This document shows positions 1 through 9,860 of a stretch of 64,000 nt of DNA, piece by piece. The stretch covers positions 186,001 to 250,000 of the forward strand of contig CP025324.1 of NCBI GenBank assembly GCA_004014935.1, given 5' to 3'. The translations under genes were made by a program, and so were the position numbers. A model generated the notes under the pieces. The model worked only from the letters and a program-made list of their open reading frames with translations. It ran no database searches and was not told the DNA's origin. Position 1 is the first letter of the stretch; every line of letters starts with the position of its first letter. This DNA is from Saccharomycopsis malanga. Its lineage: Eukaryota; Ascomycota; Saccharomycetes; Ascoideales; Saccharomycopsidaceae.

Positions 1-750
1 CCCTAAATGTAGATAGTTGTCAGTGCCATAGGGAGAAACGTGCAAAAAGAGGATATCGAAGGGGTCCCTGTCGCAAGGTTAGTTTCTACGTACATCATTT
101 CATCTTGTCAGAATATATGGCAAGCCAAGGAATGGAGATGGAATATTGTTCCTTGAGGTGGCATTGTTAAGGTATAATGTGACGTATATATTGCCTTCCA
201 AACGGTTTACATGTAGAAACAGATGGACCTGGACAAATCCAAATCCAACGAACAATTTACATGCTGGCCAAGATAGATGCTAGCCAAGAACAGTATACTG
301 TAAGAAAGTGAGGCAGAGCAAGCCTAATGGGGAAAGATAAAACCAATAAAAAAGCAAAGTGTGGAGTGCTAGGAGAACAGGGCTATGGTTAAAATTTTAA
401 GCGTAGTTCATTTTAAAACGTAGCCTGGGCATAAACCATTTCGTAAACTTTGCCCTTGGATATGATCAGCATTTTGAGATCCACATTTTTTCTTTCTTGG
501 TTTACTTTTTTCTGTTTGCCTTTAATACAAGATTGTCCTGACATTTTGCTGTTGGATTGTTTATTATTCTTGTGCGTTGGATATCAAGATTTATTGTGCT
601 ATAGCTTCCTATCACAACGTTTCAAATTATACTGATAGGAAATTGTGCCAGATAGTGATTACAGAACAAAGACCTTCATTTCTCATTTTACTTTTCAATT
701 AGACGTCGTTCCTTTATTCTATATGAGTATTCAATTACTATACACTACCA
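1..750. other. Intergenic, upstream of PMC1
   Basis: This stretch holds no convincing gene. It is AT-rich with only short unrelated open frames. It presumably carries the PMC1 promoter. I looked for calcineurin/Crz1-type elements (GAGGC/GGGGCT cores) and saw only weak partial matches, so no site is called. Confidence 0.5.
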
Positions 751-3700
751 ATGCCGACTAGAAAAGCCACCAGGTTGTCGACGATGCTCACGGGCACTCG
801 TCGGCTCAACACCGGTTTCCAATATCCTGTGGACAGCCTTAATTTCCACGATCCAAAGTCGCTCAAAACATTCAAGCAGTTGCTTACCAAGAGTGCCGAG
901 ACGAATAATGAGGCGGGCACCAGTAATGCCCAGACTCATGAGCATGAGCCTATTCAAGACCGAATCAGTTTAGATGAAGAAGAGAAACATATCAAGAATA
1001 ACCACTCTATTAGACCTGTTTCTTCGTATTCTGGTTCTGAAGAAGAAGAATTACGCTCTTTTTATCACGCTTTAAAAACAGATCCAAAGCGCGGTCTTTC
1101 TTACGATGATATTAACGATAAAGAGTTGTACCGTAATAGAACGTACCAGTATGGTAAGAATGTTCTTCCAATAACACCGCCTAAGCCATTATGGAAATTG
1201 ATCTTCGAAGCAATGCAAGATAAGGTGTTAATTCTTTTGAGTGTTGCCGCAGTTGTTTCTTTAGCGCTTGGACTTTATGAAACATTTGGCCAAGACGCAG
1301 AGTATGATCCAGAAGGGAAGAAGAAACCAAAGGTCGAATGGGTAGAGGGTGTTGCTATTATTGTGGCTATTATTATTGTTGTTGTTGTTGGTTCTGTAAA
1401 TGATTATCAGAAAGAGCGTCAATTTGCTAAATTGAATGCTAAGAAAGAAGACAAGAAAGTAATTACCATTCGTGAAGGTAAGGAAACCGTTGTTTCTATT
1501 TACGATTTGCTTGTCGGCGATGTGGTCCAGGTACAAACTGGTGATATTTTACCGGCCGATGGTGTGATGATCAGTGGTGAGTGTGAATGTGACGAGAGTG
1601 CTCTCACTGGTGAAACCAATTCTATCAAAAAATTCGAAATTTCCAGAGCTTACAAAGAGTACAATCAGTTGATAAGCACAGCTAATAATGTGGATGCTGA
1701 TATTTCTACTAATGACGAAGTCTTGGATCCGTTTTTCATTTCGGGATCCAAAGTGTTGAGCGGATTTGGTACTTTTATGGTTACTGCAGTTGGTGAAAAC
1801 TCTATTCATGGTAGAACTATGGCTTCTTTGAAAGTAGAGCCAGAAGTCACTCCTTTACAAGCTAGATTAGAAGGTTTGGCCAATGGGATTTCCAAGTTTG
1901 GTCTTATTGCTGCTTTGATTCTTTTCATTGTGCTTTTTATCAGATTCTGTGCCTTGTTACCAGCACCACATCGGTACTCCAAGTTGACTGGTGCTGCCAA
2001 AGGTGAACAGTTTTTGAATATTGTCATTGTAGCTATCACCATTGTTGTTGTTGCTGTTCCTGAAGGTTTGCCATTAGCAGTCACTTTGGCACTTGCATTT
2101 GCCACCACCAGAATGGCCTCCGACAACAATTTGGTACGTGTGTTGAAGTCTTGTGAAACAATGGGGGGTGCCACTGCTATTTGTTCCGATAAAACAGGAA
2201 CATTAACTGAAAACAGAATGAGAATTGTGAAAGGTTCTTTTGGAGATGATCTTGAATTCAACGACACTACTGGTGTTGATGATGATTCGGAATCTACCAA
2301 TAGTGCTCCTGTTAAATCTTCTCAAGTAAAAGAAAATGTCACCAAGACGTTAAGCCATCATTTCTTGGTGAATTCTGTATTAAATTCTGCGGCATTTGAA
2401 AATAACGAAGAAGAGGATGATTCAATTCCCGAAATTCCTAAGAAGAAGCATTTTTGGTCAAAAAGTCAAATGGTTCCTGTCAAACAAACTCCTGAGCCTT
2501 TCACTGGCTCCAAGACTGAAATTGCCTTGTTGATTCTTTGTTCGAATGTCTTTGGAATGACCGGTGACAGAAGCTTACCAGAATTACGAAACAATCTTGG
2601 TCTTTTAGATGTTGACGAGATTGTACAAGTGATTCCGTTCGAGAGTTTGAGAAAATGGTCTGGTGTTGTTGTCAGAAATTCTGGCACCAATACTTATACA
2701 TTGTATATTAAGGGTGCTGCTGAGATTGTTGCCAGAAAAGCCAGTCATATTTACAACAATTCATCTGGAAGTTCTAAAAGGCTTGACGAAGGCACTTTGC
2801 GTGCGGATCTCAACAACAAAATTGAATCATATGCTAAAAGTGCCTTGAGATCTATCTGTTTGGCCCATTTTGAACTTTCCGAGAAGTTCCGTCCTAGTCC
2901 AGACTTTGATGGTGATGAATTCTTTGCACAATTGTCCAGCGATTCCAATGGTTTGATCATAGACAGCATTGTTGGTATACAAGATCCATTGAGAGAAGGA
3001 GTCGCGGATGCTGTATCTGCCTGCCAGATTGCTGGAGTTACAGTAAGAATGGTGACGGGAGACAATTTGTTGACGGGAAAAAGCATTGCTCTTGGCTGTG
3101 GTATTATTAAACCAGCAGAAGTTAATCAGGAAAACATATGTATGGAAGGACCTGTATTTAGAAAGCTTTCAACTCCAGAGATGAGAAAAATTATCCCTGG
3201 GTTGAGAGTGTTGGCTAGATCATCACCAGAAGACAAACGGATCTTGGTTCAAAACTTGAAAGAAATGGGAGAGGTTGTTGCAGTCACTGGCGATGGTACC
3301 AACGATGCTCCTGCTTTGAAATTAGCCAATGTAGGCTTTTCTATGGGTATATCCGGCACGGATGTGGCCAGAGAAGCCTCTGACATCATTTTAATGACAG
3401 ACAATTTCAGTGCTATTGTACAAGCTATCAAATGGGGTCGTTGTGTTGCTATTTCTATCAAAAAGTTTATTCAATTTCAATTGACTGTGAATGTCACTGC
3501 TGTGGTGTTGACCTTTGTTTCTGCAGTTGCCTCGTCGTCCGGAAAATCTGTTTTGACTGCTGTTCAATTGTTATGGGTCAATTTGATCATGGACACTCTT
3601 GCTGCCTTGGCTTTAGCCACTGACAAACCAGACGATGATATCTTGCGAACAAAACCAGCTGGCTCAAACACACCTTTGATCAGTGTTGCCATGTGGAAAA

Positions 3701-4452
3701 TGATTTTTGGTCAGTCGATTACTCAATTAGTAATTACATTTGTTCTACATTTTGCTGGAAAACAAATATTTTTCCATGATAAGAAGTTTACGTCTCACAA
3801 CCAAACACAGTTAGATGCAATGACATTTAATACTTTTGTTTGGCTACAATTTTTCTCTATGTTTGTTGCTAGAAAGCTCAACGAGGGCGACGGTATTACA
3901 AAGGTGAAAGACCGGATCAGCAAGCGCAATCTCAACTTCTTCTCTCACTTGTTTAGAAACTTGTATTTTATTGCGATCATGGCAATTATCGGTGGTTTCC
4001 AAGTGTTGATTATGTTTGTTGGTGGCGCTGCATTCTCCGTGGCACGCCAGACTGGCGCGATGTGGGGAACAGCAATCATTTGCGGATTGGTCTCTTTGCC
4101 AATTGGTGCGTTGATCAGAATAGTGCCTGATACTTGGGTTGTGAAAATTTTCCCATTCACCGCTTGGAATTGGATCTTGTATATTATGACCTTTGAATTC
4201 TTGAGAAAGAGCAAAAAAAGCCCAAGCCAAAAGAAAAAAGAACAGCTGCAACAGGACCTCTACGCTGATGGAACTACAAGTGAACGTACCGAGGAAGGTG
4301 ACTTGAATAAAAACACTATTCCACCTACAAACAACAGTAAAAACCAGAGCAGATTCTCAGGTGCTGCGAAGGGTAAAGACGAAAGCCCTTCTGAAGATTC
4401 AACAACGTTGACAGAAAGCGCTTCTGGTCAAAGTGCTCAAAGAGCAGTATAG
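751..4452 (+). CDS. PMC1: Vacuolar P-type Ca2+-transporting ATPase
   Basis: P2B-type Ca2+ pump of 1233 aa, expected to move cytosolic Ca2+ into the vacuole. Visible motifs in order: an N-terminal cytosolic segment, the first membrane pair near residues 150-225, the actuator motif TGET near 286, VPEGLPLAV in the fourth membrane helix near 435, the phosphorylation motif DKTGTLT with catalytic Asp at about 480, and the hinge TGDGTNDAP near 846. Several C-terminal membrane helices follow, then a Lys/Ser/Thr-rich tail of about 80 residues. The length is close to fungal Pmc1 (about 1170-1280). The start is the first in-frame ATG, and the hydrophilic head matches the family. The tail carries one of the rare CTG codons. 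Pmc1 is normally induced by calcineurin/Crz1, but I could not identify a Crz1 site upstream. Confidence 0.95.
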   Translation: MPTRKATRLSTMLTGTRRLNTGFQYPVDSLNFHDPKSLKTFKQLLTKSAETNNEAGTSNAQTHEHEPIQDRISLDEEEKHIKNNHSIRPVSSYSGSEEEELRSFYHALKTDPKRGLSYDDINDKELYRNRTYQYGKNVLPITPPKPLWKLIFEAMQDKVLILLSVAAVVSLALGLYETFGQDAEYDPEGKKKPKVEWVEGVAIIVAIIIVVVVGSVNDYQKERQFAKLNAKKEDKKVITIREGKETVVSIYDLLVGDVVQVQTGDILPADGVMISGECECDESALTGETNSIKKFEISRAYKEYNQLISTANNVDADISTNDEVLDPFFISGSKVLSGFGTFMVTAVGENSIHGRTMASLKVEPEVTPLQARLEGLANGISKFGLIAALILFIVLFIRFCALLPAPHRYSKLTGAAKGEQFLNIVIVAITIVVVAVPEGLPLAVTLALAFATTRMASDNNLVRVLKSCETMGGATAICSDKTGTLTENRMRIVKGSFGDDLEFNDTTGVDDDSESTNSAPVKSSQVKENVTKTLSHHFLVNSVLNSAAFENNEEEDDSIPEIPKKKHFWSKSQMVPVKQTPEPFTGSKTEIALLILCSNVFGMTGDRSLPELRNNLGLLDVDEIVQVIPFESLRKWSGVVVRNSGTNTYTLYIKGAAEIVARKASHIYNNSSGSSKRLDEGTLRADLNNKIESYAKSALRSICLAHFELSEKFRPSPDFDGDEFFAQLSSDSNGLIIDSIVGIQDPLREGVADAVSACQIAGVTVRMVTGDNLLTGKSIALGCGIIKPAEVNQENICMEGPVFRKLSTPEMRKIIPGLRVLARSSPEDKRILVQNLKEMGEVVAVTGDGTNDAPALKLANVGFSMGISGTDVAREASDIILMTDNFSAIVQAIKWGRCVAISIKKFIQFQLTVNVTAVVLTFVSAVASSSGKSVLTAVQLLWVNLIMDTLAALALATDKPDDDILRTKPAGSNTPLISVAMWKMIFGQSITQLVITFVLHFAGKQIFFHDKKFTSHNQTQLDAMTFNTFVWLQFFSMFVARKLNEGDGITKVKDRISKRNLNFFSHLFRNLYFIAIMAIIGGFQVLIMFVGGAAFSVARQTGAMWGTAIICGLVSLPIGALIRIVPDTWVVKIFPFTAWNWILYIMTFEFLRKSKKSPSQKKKEQLQQDLYADGTTSERTEEGDLNKNTIPPTNNSKNQSRFSGAAKGKDESPSEDSTTLTESASGQSAQRAV

Positions 4453-5843
4453 ATTTAAGTTGTTTGTTGACTGTTTTTGTTCAGATCCTTTTTTTCAGTT
4501 CTTTTTTGTTTTGTTTTGTTTTGTTTTGTTTAATAAACTTTTTTTCAACGAGCATGTTTTCATTGCTACGTATTTACTTTTATATTATTTATTCCCATTA
4601 GCACGTTGTGCCTACTGGCTTTTGCAGATTTATTTTTTAACCACTGTTGTTTTGTCTTTTATTCTTGTCTCATATAGTTTCTGTTTCTAGAATATAATGA
4701 AACCAGATTTAAAGACATTTACATGTAGAAGAGAAGTTTGCTTTAAAATTCCTTCATTATCACCAAACTACGCCTAAAGTGGACTAACAGATCTTGATTG
4801 AAACACCACTATATCTATAACATGTGAACCTGACTTTGGGTGTGATTACAACTTATGTAATTTATACAAATTACTGAAATACTTTAATAACCCTACAGTA
4901 TCTATTTAGACTATCTCATAAACATTATCAACATAAAACGCTAAAGGTACATCTGTATATACATTTTCCTTAACAAATTACTTGACCAATTACGAGCCGC
5001 CATAAGTTCATTTGCCATTATGAACCATGAGCCAATGAAATTTGAGCGGAGGAAGCGGCGGGACCTTCTGTTAGGTAGCCCTGTGATTGTTTTCAGTAAG
5101 CATGAACGCGCAGCAATGCACATAGAAGCGCATCGAGCAAATAAGGCGAAGAGACAGGATGTAGCATGCTGCAGACTCGACCAGCCATGCAATGTTGCTG
5201 GTGGGAATTTGGTATACTAATCGTAGTAAATAATACTGGATTGGTACCACCACTGAAAAAATAGTATAGTAATTAGTAGGAGTGACAGTAAACAGCGATT
5301 TATTTCTTTTTATGTGCACTCTGCTCATTGGCTGCCCTGTTTCCCCTACTATTCTGGGCGCCTTTCATCCTTTCTCTAGCTTTTCATCTTGCACACCTTA
5401 AAATTTTACCAGTTTGGAATACACACTACCTTTCCATTGTACAATTCTAGGCTGTCTCTCTTTCTCTCTCTTTTTGACGTTATATATTTCTAGTGCCTTC
5501 CCACCTTTCTCTCCATTTCTTTTTTCCTTTCGGCCTTCCTATACATTGGTATCAGTTGTACATCCTGTTTACGTTATACCTCTTTCTCAATCAACCTTTT
5601 TTGAAGTTGAGTTTCTGTTATCACAGTGCTTCACATCATCGTTGCCCCGCGTCATCTCATCTCTAATTTTGAAAAGTCGCTTATTGCAGTGAAAAATTCG
5701 TCTTGAGCGCGTCTTGCCCTTATCCATTTATTTTTAACATCGCTTTCGGTGCTTTACATATTTGGTTTTAATTGTTAAATTGATATCGAAATACTTTGTT
5801 ATTATTTATTATTCTTAATAGTTCTTTTTAATTTCGGTGCATC
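4453..5843. other. Intergenic, PMC1 3' end and leader of the 206-aa gene
   Basis: No gene is supported. Just after PMC1 lies a short TTTTG tandem tract (about 4503-4530). From about 5440 to 5600 the + strand is strongly pyrimidine-rich, with CTCTCTTT runs, as seen in long yeast leaders or promoters. Short open frames such as 5020-5220 have no recognisable features. Confidence 0.5.
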
Positions 5844-6464
5844 ATGTATTATTATCCTTCGGTATGCGCCAACATGAGCGCCAGCGCTTGTCTCAACATG
5901 AACATTGAGTCTAGATATGACCAATATCCTTCACAAGATGCTCAAGTTCATAAGTATTTTGTCAACGACAATGTTTCAGTTGGAAACCAGCAGCTCAACC
6001 ATTTGACTGGCCAACAGCTTGCCCAGTTGAGAAACCACCAAATGATGAATTTGTCTTATGGCAAGCGCGGCCGCGACAATGAAGACGAAGACGACAATGA
6101 GTTCAGAAAATCCATAAGCGACAGCGACATCAACTCCTACAATAACCAGAACGGGTTTTCTTCGGGCGATGACGACATAAACATGTCTGAGGAAGACAAC
6201 GGCTTTCAAAATTCGGAAGAGCCGCAGCATTGCAACAAGAGACATTTCAGACATTATAAAGCTAAACCACAGTCAGAGACAGCAAGAAAGGGCGATCAGT
6301 ACCCAGTATTCGAGCATCCAGAAGGTGGCGTCATCCAATTCACACCTCATGGTAATATTCGTACTTACTTTGATGAAAGAAAAGGCGTGGAAGTCAGCGT
6401 TTTGGAAAATGAAACTACGTTTGAGACTTTTGTCAATAACTCAGCTGTTGCATCTCACAACTGA
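5844..6464 (+). CDS. Unrecognised 206-aa acidic protein
   Basis: I do not recognise this protein. The open frame begins at ATG 5844, with further in-frame ATGs close by (MSAS, MNIE). It has a Gln/Asn-rich N-terminal part (residues 25-75) and a KRGRDNEDEDDNE patch resembling a nuclear signal followed by acid. An acidic Ser/Asp-rich middle (85-130) follows. The C-terminal part of about 60 residues is compact and looks folded (YPVFEHPEGG, IQFTPHGNIRTYFD, VSVLENETTFETFV). Codon use resembles the neighbours, and the frame is long for chance in AT-rich DNA. No membrane segment or signal peptide is visible. The stop codon lies inside a perfect 20-bp inverted repeat. It may be a lineage-restricted regulatory protein, which is inference only. 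Confidence 0.7.
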   Translation: MYYYPSVCANMSASACLNMNIESRYDQYPSQDAQVHKYFVNDNVSVGNQQLNHLTGQQLAQLRNHQMMNLSYGKRGRDNEDEDDNEFRKSISDSDINSYNNQNGFSSGDDDINMSEEDNGFQNSEEPQHCNKRHFRHYKAKPQSETARKGDQYPVFEHPEGGVIQFTPHGNIRTYFDERKGVEVSVLENETTFETFVNNSAVASHN

Positions 6465-6510
6465 AAGTTGGCTACTTTACTACTTTACTGAAAGTAGCCA
6501 ACTTTCAGTT
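6459..6510 (+). repeat. Perfect 20-bp inverted repeat (hairpin) spanning the stop codon
   Basis: Left arm 6459-6478 and right arm 6491-6510 are exact reverse complements (core GTTGGCTACTTT / AAAGTAGCCAAC), separated by a 12-nt loop. The TGA stop of the upstream gene (6462-6464) is inside the left arm. In RNA this would be a long, uninterrupted stem right at termination and the start of the 3'UTR. Confidence 0.9.
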
Positions 6511-7171
6511 ATCAAGCGCCATTAGCGCCAACTTATGTTTATGAATGCTCTTCTCCGTTTTTACTCTTGGAATGATTTCATTTCTGGTGGGCGCGTCATT
6601 TGACTTAATTTTTTCTACATTCTGTTTCCTGCTTTAAAAGTTTTATCCAAAATGTCAAAAAAATAGGCGCCAAAAAGCCCATCTCACAGGGCTGTTCACT
6701 AACAGTACCTCACTTGCAACTTGCTAAACCCTCGAGTCTCAGGACTTAGCGGCACAGCGTGTATTATTATTATTATTATTATTATCATTAACTATTTTTG
6801 TATACTATAACTACCATTTTACGACTTTATTTGATTTACTAGGCATCGCTGATTTGTAAAATGTTAATTTTGACGCGTGCTAGAGCGTCGTCAACATCTC
6901 TTCATAGATGATGAGCTGCCAGAATACGTTGAGGTTTGGTTTTACATTGATGTTCAGTCAAACGAAGTAGGCGCCCTGGTGGAACAAATTAAGAAAAAAA
7001 AGTCAACGTTGCTCAAAATCCCTTTAGCAAATCGCAATTAGTTTGGGCCAATTACTGCATGGATTAGCGCTATGAGGCTCATCATTTCGCTAGGATTATA
7101 CAATTGATTATTATGAAACCAATCATGAAAAACCCTATTTTAAAGCCAGCTGAAAAGCGCGTGATATAGCA

Positions 7172-7308
7172 TAGGGCTATCCCGTATCACATGATAATTT
7201 AAAAACCGATTACACCAGCGAAAAACATACTGTTTTTTCACAATGCGCACATGACTTATTGGAAATTGAAAAATTATTAGTATGAGAACGTCCTCTGGTG
7301 CACGTGAC
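7172..7308 (+). promoter_or_regulatory. RP-gene promoter motifs, Tbf1/Cbf1 type (RPL24)
   Basis: TAGGGCT at 7172-7178 lies 7 nt upstream of ATCACATG at 7186-7193, and a full E-box CACGTGAC is at 7301-7308. Tbf1-like GGGCTA elements combined with Cbf1 sites (RTCACRTG) are established for ribosomal-protein promoters in Candida albicans. The same pair occurs before RPS21 in this window. Factor identity is inferred from motif and context. Confidence 0.6.
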
Positions 7309-7459
7309 TAATATTTAATTTTTTGCACGATTGATTGTATTGAGCTCTCAGAGGGGGGACTGTTCCAAAGAAAAAAAACCTGTTTAACAAGTTTTTAACG
7401 GTAGTTATTATAGAGAAAGAGACTTTGATACGACAAAGAATCTATTTATTGAAAACTAA

Positions 7460-7904
7460 GTAAGTACAGATACAGTGATAGGCTTGTGCAATACAGCAGA
7501 GAATAGAACTGGTTAAACAAGGCGAACAATAGCAAGTATATTACCGAGAATATCATATCACTGAAATAAGGCAAGAATTGGAAATTAGCACACAAGTGAG
7601 ATGAAATATTGAAAATTCAATGTGGTTTCAAATTGTTCAGATTATTACAGTATATTACCCAAATGCCAAATGGTTGGAAATTATGGTTTCGAGAATCTAA
7701 TGTATAATTATAAATTGTACTGGTTGTTGAAAGAAAGTACAAGTGAAAAATAAATATCAAAGTAACACTACCAATTTCAAATATTGAATTGAATAGTTGT
7801 CATTTATGAAATAGCCAAGAATGAAATATTCAGTCCATTTGAACTGTCTTTGCCAATTTACCTATGTCTATATCTTTTGAGCGTGGTATACTAACATTCC
7901 ACAG
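7460..7904 (+). other. RPL24: 5'UTR intron of RPL24
   Basis: Donor GTAAGT starts at 7460. The branch site TACTAAC is at about 7889, and the acceptor CACAG ends at 7904, only 5 nt before the RPL24 ATG. The implied intron is about 445 nt, close to the 430-nt coding intron of RPS21 here. The intron contains several ATGs, so an unspliced leader would carry upstream open frames and be poorly translated. The donor assignment is the best visible candidate and could be another GT. Confidence 0.75.
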
Positions 7905-7909
7905 TAATA

Positions 7910-8383
7910 ATGAAGGTCGAAGTTGATTCCTTTTCCGGTTCTAAAATCTACCCAGGTAGAGGTACCTTGTTTGTCCGTGGTGACAGCAAAATTTTCAGAT
8001 TCCAATCTTCCAAGTCTGCTTCCCTCTTCTTGCAAAGAAAGAACCCAAGAAGAATTTCCTGGACTGTCTTGTACAGAAGACATCACAAGAAGGGTATCAC
8101 TGAAGAAGTCCAAAAGAAGAGATCTAGAAAGACCATCAAGAACGAGAGAGCCATTGTCGGTGCCTCTTTGGACTTGATTAAGGAAAGAAGATCCCAAAAG
8201 CCAGAAGCTAGAAAGGCCTCCAGAGAAGCCGACTTGGCCGCCGCCAAGGAAAAGAAGAAGATCGAGAAAGCCAAGAGAAAGGCTGCTAAGGCTAAGTTGG
8301 TTGCCAACCAAGCTGCTGCCACTAAGATCTCTAAGCAAGGTGCTAAGGGTGCTTTCCAAAAAGTCCACGCTACTTCTCGTTAA
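7910..8383 (+). CDS. RPL24: 60S ribosomal protein L24 (eL24)
   Basis: 157-aa large-subunit protein, nearly colinear with yeast Rpl24 (155 aa). The N-terminus [10 protein letters not shown] with [16 protein letters not shown] and the [13 protein letters not shown] block are diagnostic. A basic, Ala/Lys-rich helical tail ends in [12 protein letters not shown]. Codon use is strongly biased to TTG, AAG, GCT and AGA with no CTG, as expected for a very highly expressed gene. The coding exon is uninterrupted, and the leader carries an intron ending 5 nt before ATG. Promoter motifs of Tbf1/Cbf1 type lie 600-740 bp upstream of the ATG, which is near the transcription start once the leader intron is allowed for. 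Confidence 0.97.
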   Translation: MKVEVDSFSGSKIYPGRGTLFVRGDSKIFRFQSSKSASLFLQRKNPRRISWTVLYRRHHKKGITEEVQKKRSRKTIKNERAIVGASLDLIKERRSQKPEARKASREADLAAAKEKKKIEKAKRKAAKAKLVANQAAATKISKQGAKGAFQKVHATSR

Positions 8384-9254
8384 GTTTCCACTTGACATGT
8401 TTTAGTCAATACAAGTGTTCTTTTGTTTTAGTAAGTTGTATTGTAAGATTGTTGGTCAGGTTAGGGAGTTTGGGTGTATTTAAATGTAGCTTGCAAAGTT
8501 CTGTAATAGTTCTATTAAATTTCCGGTATTTGTTATTTATGTAAGGAAATGCTACTCCAATATTCTTTAGCTGGTCTATTTATAATGCGTGATAACTTTT
8601 CATTGGCGTTTGGTACATTCTATCATTGTTTGGCAGTTTACAAATTTTTCAATGAGTTTTGTTAACGTTGTGATATGTCAGCTTTCAAGTCATACATTAA
8701 TATTATGGACGACTTACTACAAGGCAACTGGTGATTTACCGGGTTCAATCCAATTGATTATTCGCACTTTAATAGGTTATCGATGCAAAAATTACCAAAC
8801 CTATCTTTCTGGCGCGCAGTCACCAATTCTTCAACTAGAAAACAGCTTTTGACTTTCTCCAATAAACAGAATGATAGCTGTTAACAAAGTTAGTATTTCA
8901 GGTGCATGTCCAATGTTGCCATAATTTATGCAATTCTCTAGTCAGCGCATCCATTATATTCTTACGTATCCTATAATAACTACCATTTATCTGCTACTGA
9001 CTATAGTTGTTCATGTAAGATACTCCCGTATTATACCTTGATAGAGTACTGATGCCTCATCCAAGGTTCCCGTATATAGATCACTTTGATGACTAAGCAG
9101 GTCCGCCTTCCAGCAAAGCATATATGGCGATGGCGTACAGCTATCGGTTGTTATCAAAAGCTGACAATTCCAACAAACAATTATCTAGCACTTACTTACT
9201 TGTTACAGGGTTTAAATCTTGGTTATAGTGAACAGTTTAGAGAGAATTTACATT
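8384..9254. other. Intergenic between RPL24 and SFT2
   Basis: No gene seen. A GGTTCAATCC string at 8742-8751 looks like a tRNA B box, but no cloverleaf or A box accompanies it. The SFT2 promoter must lie in the right half. Confidence 0.5.
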
Positions 9255-9860
9255 ATGAGCGAACCTAGTATAAGAGATCAATGGAACAATTGGTCGTCGT
9301 CGAGAACGGCTAACGAAGGTCCTTCGATGTTTTCATCATGGAAAGACAGTATAACAGAATCTGCAAATGGACTTTACTCACGGCTACCCATATATGAAAG
9401 AGAGGAGCAAGTTCAGGAACCTTCCTGGTTTACACTTTCGCGATTTGAACGACTTGTAACCTTTGTTGCCTGTATTCTTGCCGCAATATTCTTCTTCGCT
9501 ATGAGCTTCTTCTTGTTTCCTGTTCTTGCCTTGAAACCACGCAAGTTTGGCGCCTTGTGGTCATTGGGATCCATGCTCTTTGTTGTTGCCTTTGCCGTCC
9601 TCAATGGGCCAGTTGCTTACTTGAAACATATGGTCTCCAAAGACCGGATCTACTTTTCTGCATTTTTCGCGGTCACCGTAATGGCAACTCTTTATTTCTC
9701 TGTAGTTGTCAAGAGCACATTGCTTACTATCATCAGTGGTTTTTTGGAAATCATTGCGGTGGCGTATTATACAGTAAGTTACTTTCCTTTCGGGGCCCAG
9801 ACGTTGACATTCATAACTTCCACAGGTGGCCGGCAAGTTGCTGGTTGGATTGGTTTATAA
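9255..9860 (+). CDS. SFT2: SFT2-family Golgi vesicle-transport membrane protein
   Basis: 201-aa tetraspanning Got1/Sft2-like protein of the late Golgi, a family implicated in fusion of endosome-derived vesicles with the Golgi. The hydrophilic N-terminus of about 65 residues ends in PSWFTLSRFERL, the conserved juxtamembrane stretch. Four hydrophobic segments follow (about 70-95, 100-120, 128-152, 155-180), with LKPRKFGALWSLGSMLF in the first loop and FGAQTLTFIT near the end. The start is taken at ATG 9255; the frame continues 12 codons upstream but only from a TTG. Length fits the family (about 200-215). Confidence 0.92.
   Translation: MSEPSIRDQWNNWSSSRTANEGPSMFSSWKDSITESANGLYSRLPIYEREEQVQEPSWFTLSRFERLVTFVACILAAIFFFAMSFFLFPVLALKPRKFGALWSLGSMLFVVAFAVLNGPVAYLKHMVSKDRIYFSAFFAVTVMATLYFSVVVKSTLLTIISGFLEIIAVAYYTVSYFPFGAQTLTFITSTGGRQVAGWIGL

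Noticed and set aside
3844-4251. 135-codon antisense frame inside PMC1
   Set aside because: It lies opposite well-conserved membrane helices of the ATPase and has no recognisable protein features; it is a shadow of the PMC1 coding bias.
6764-6786. (TAT)n tract as the tail of another SINE-like copy
   Set aside because: The sequence upstream does not match the family 3' end and no flanking duplication was found; treated as a plain microsatellite.
8742-8751. GGTTCAATCC, a tRNA B-box look-alike
   Set aside because: No A box at the right distance and no acceptor or anticodon stem pairing; no tRNA gene is present.
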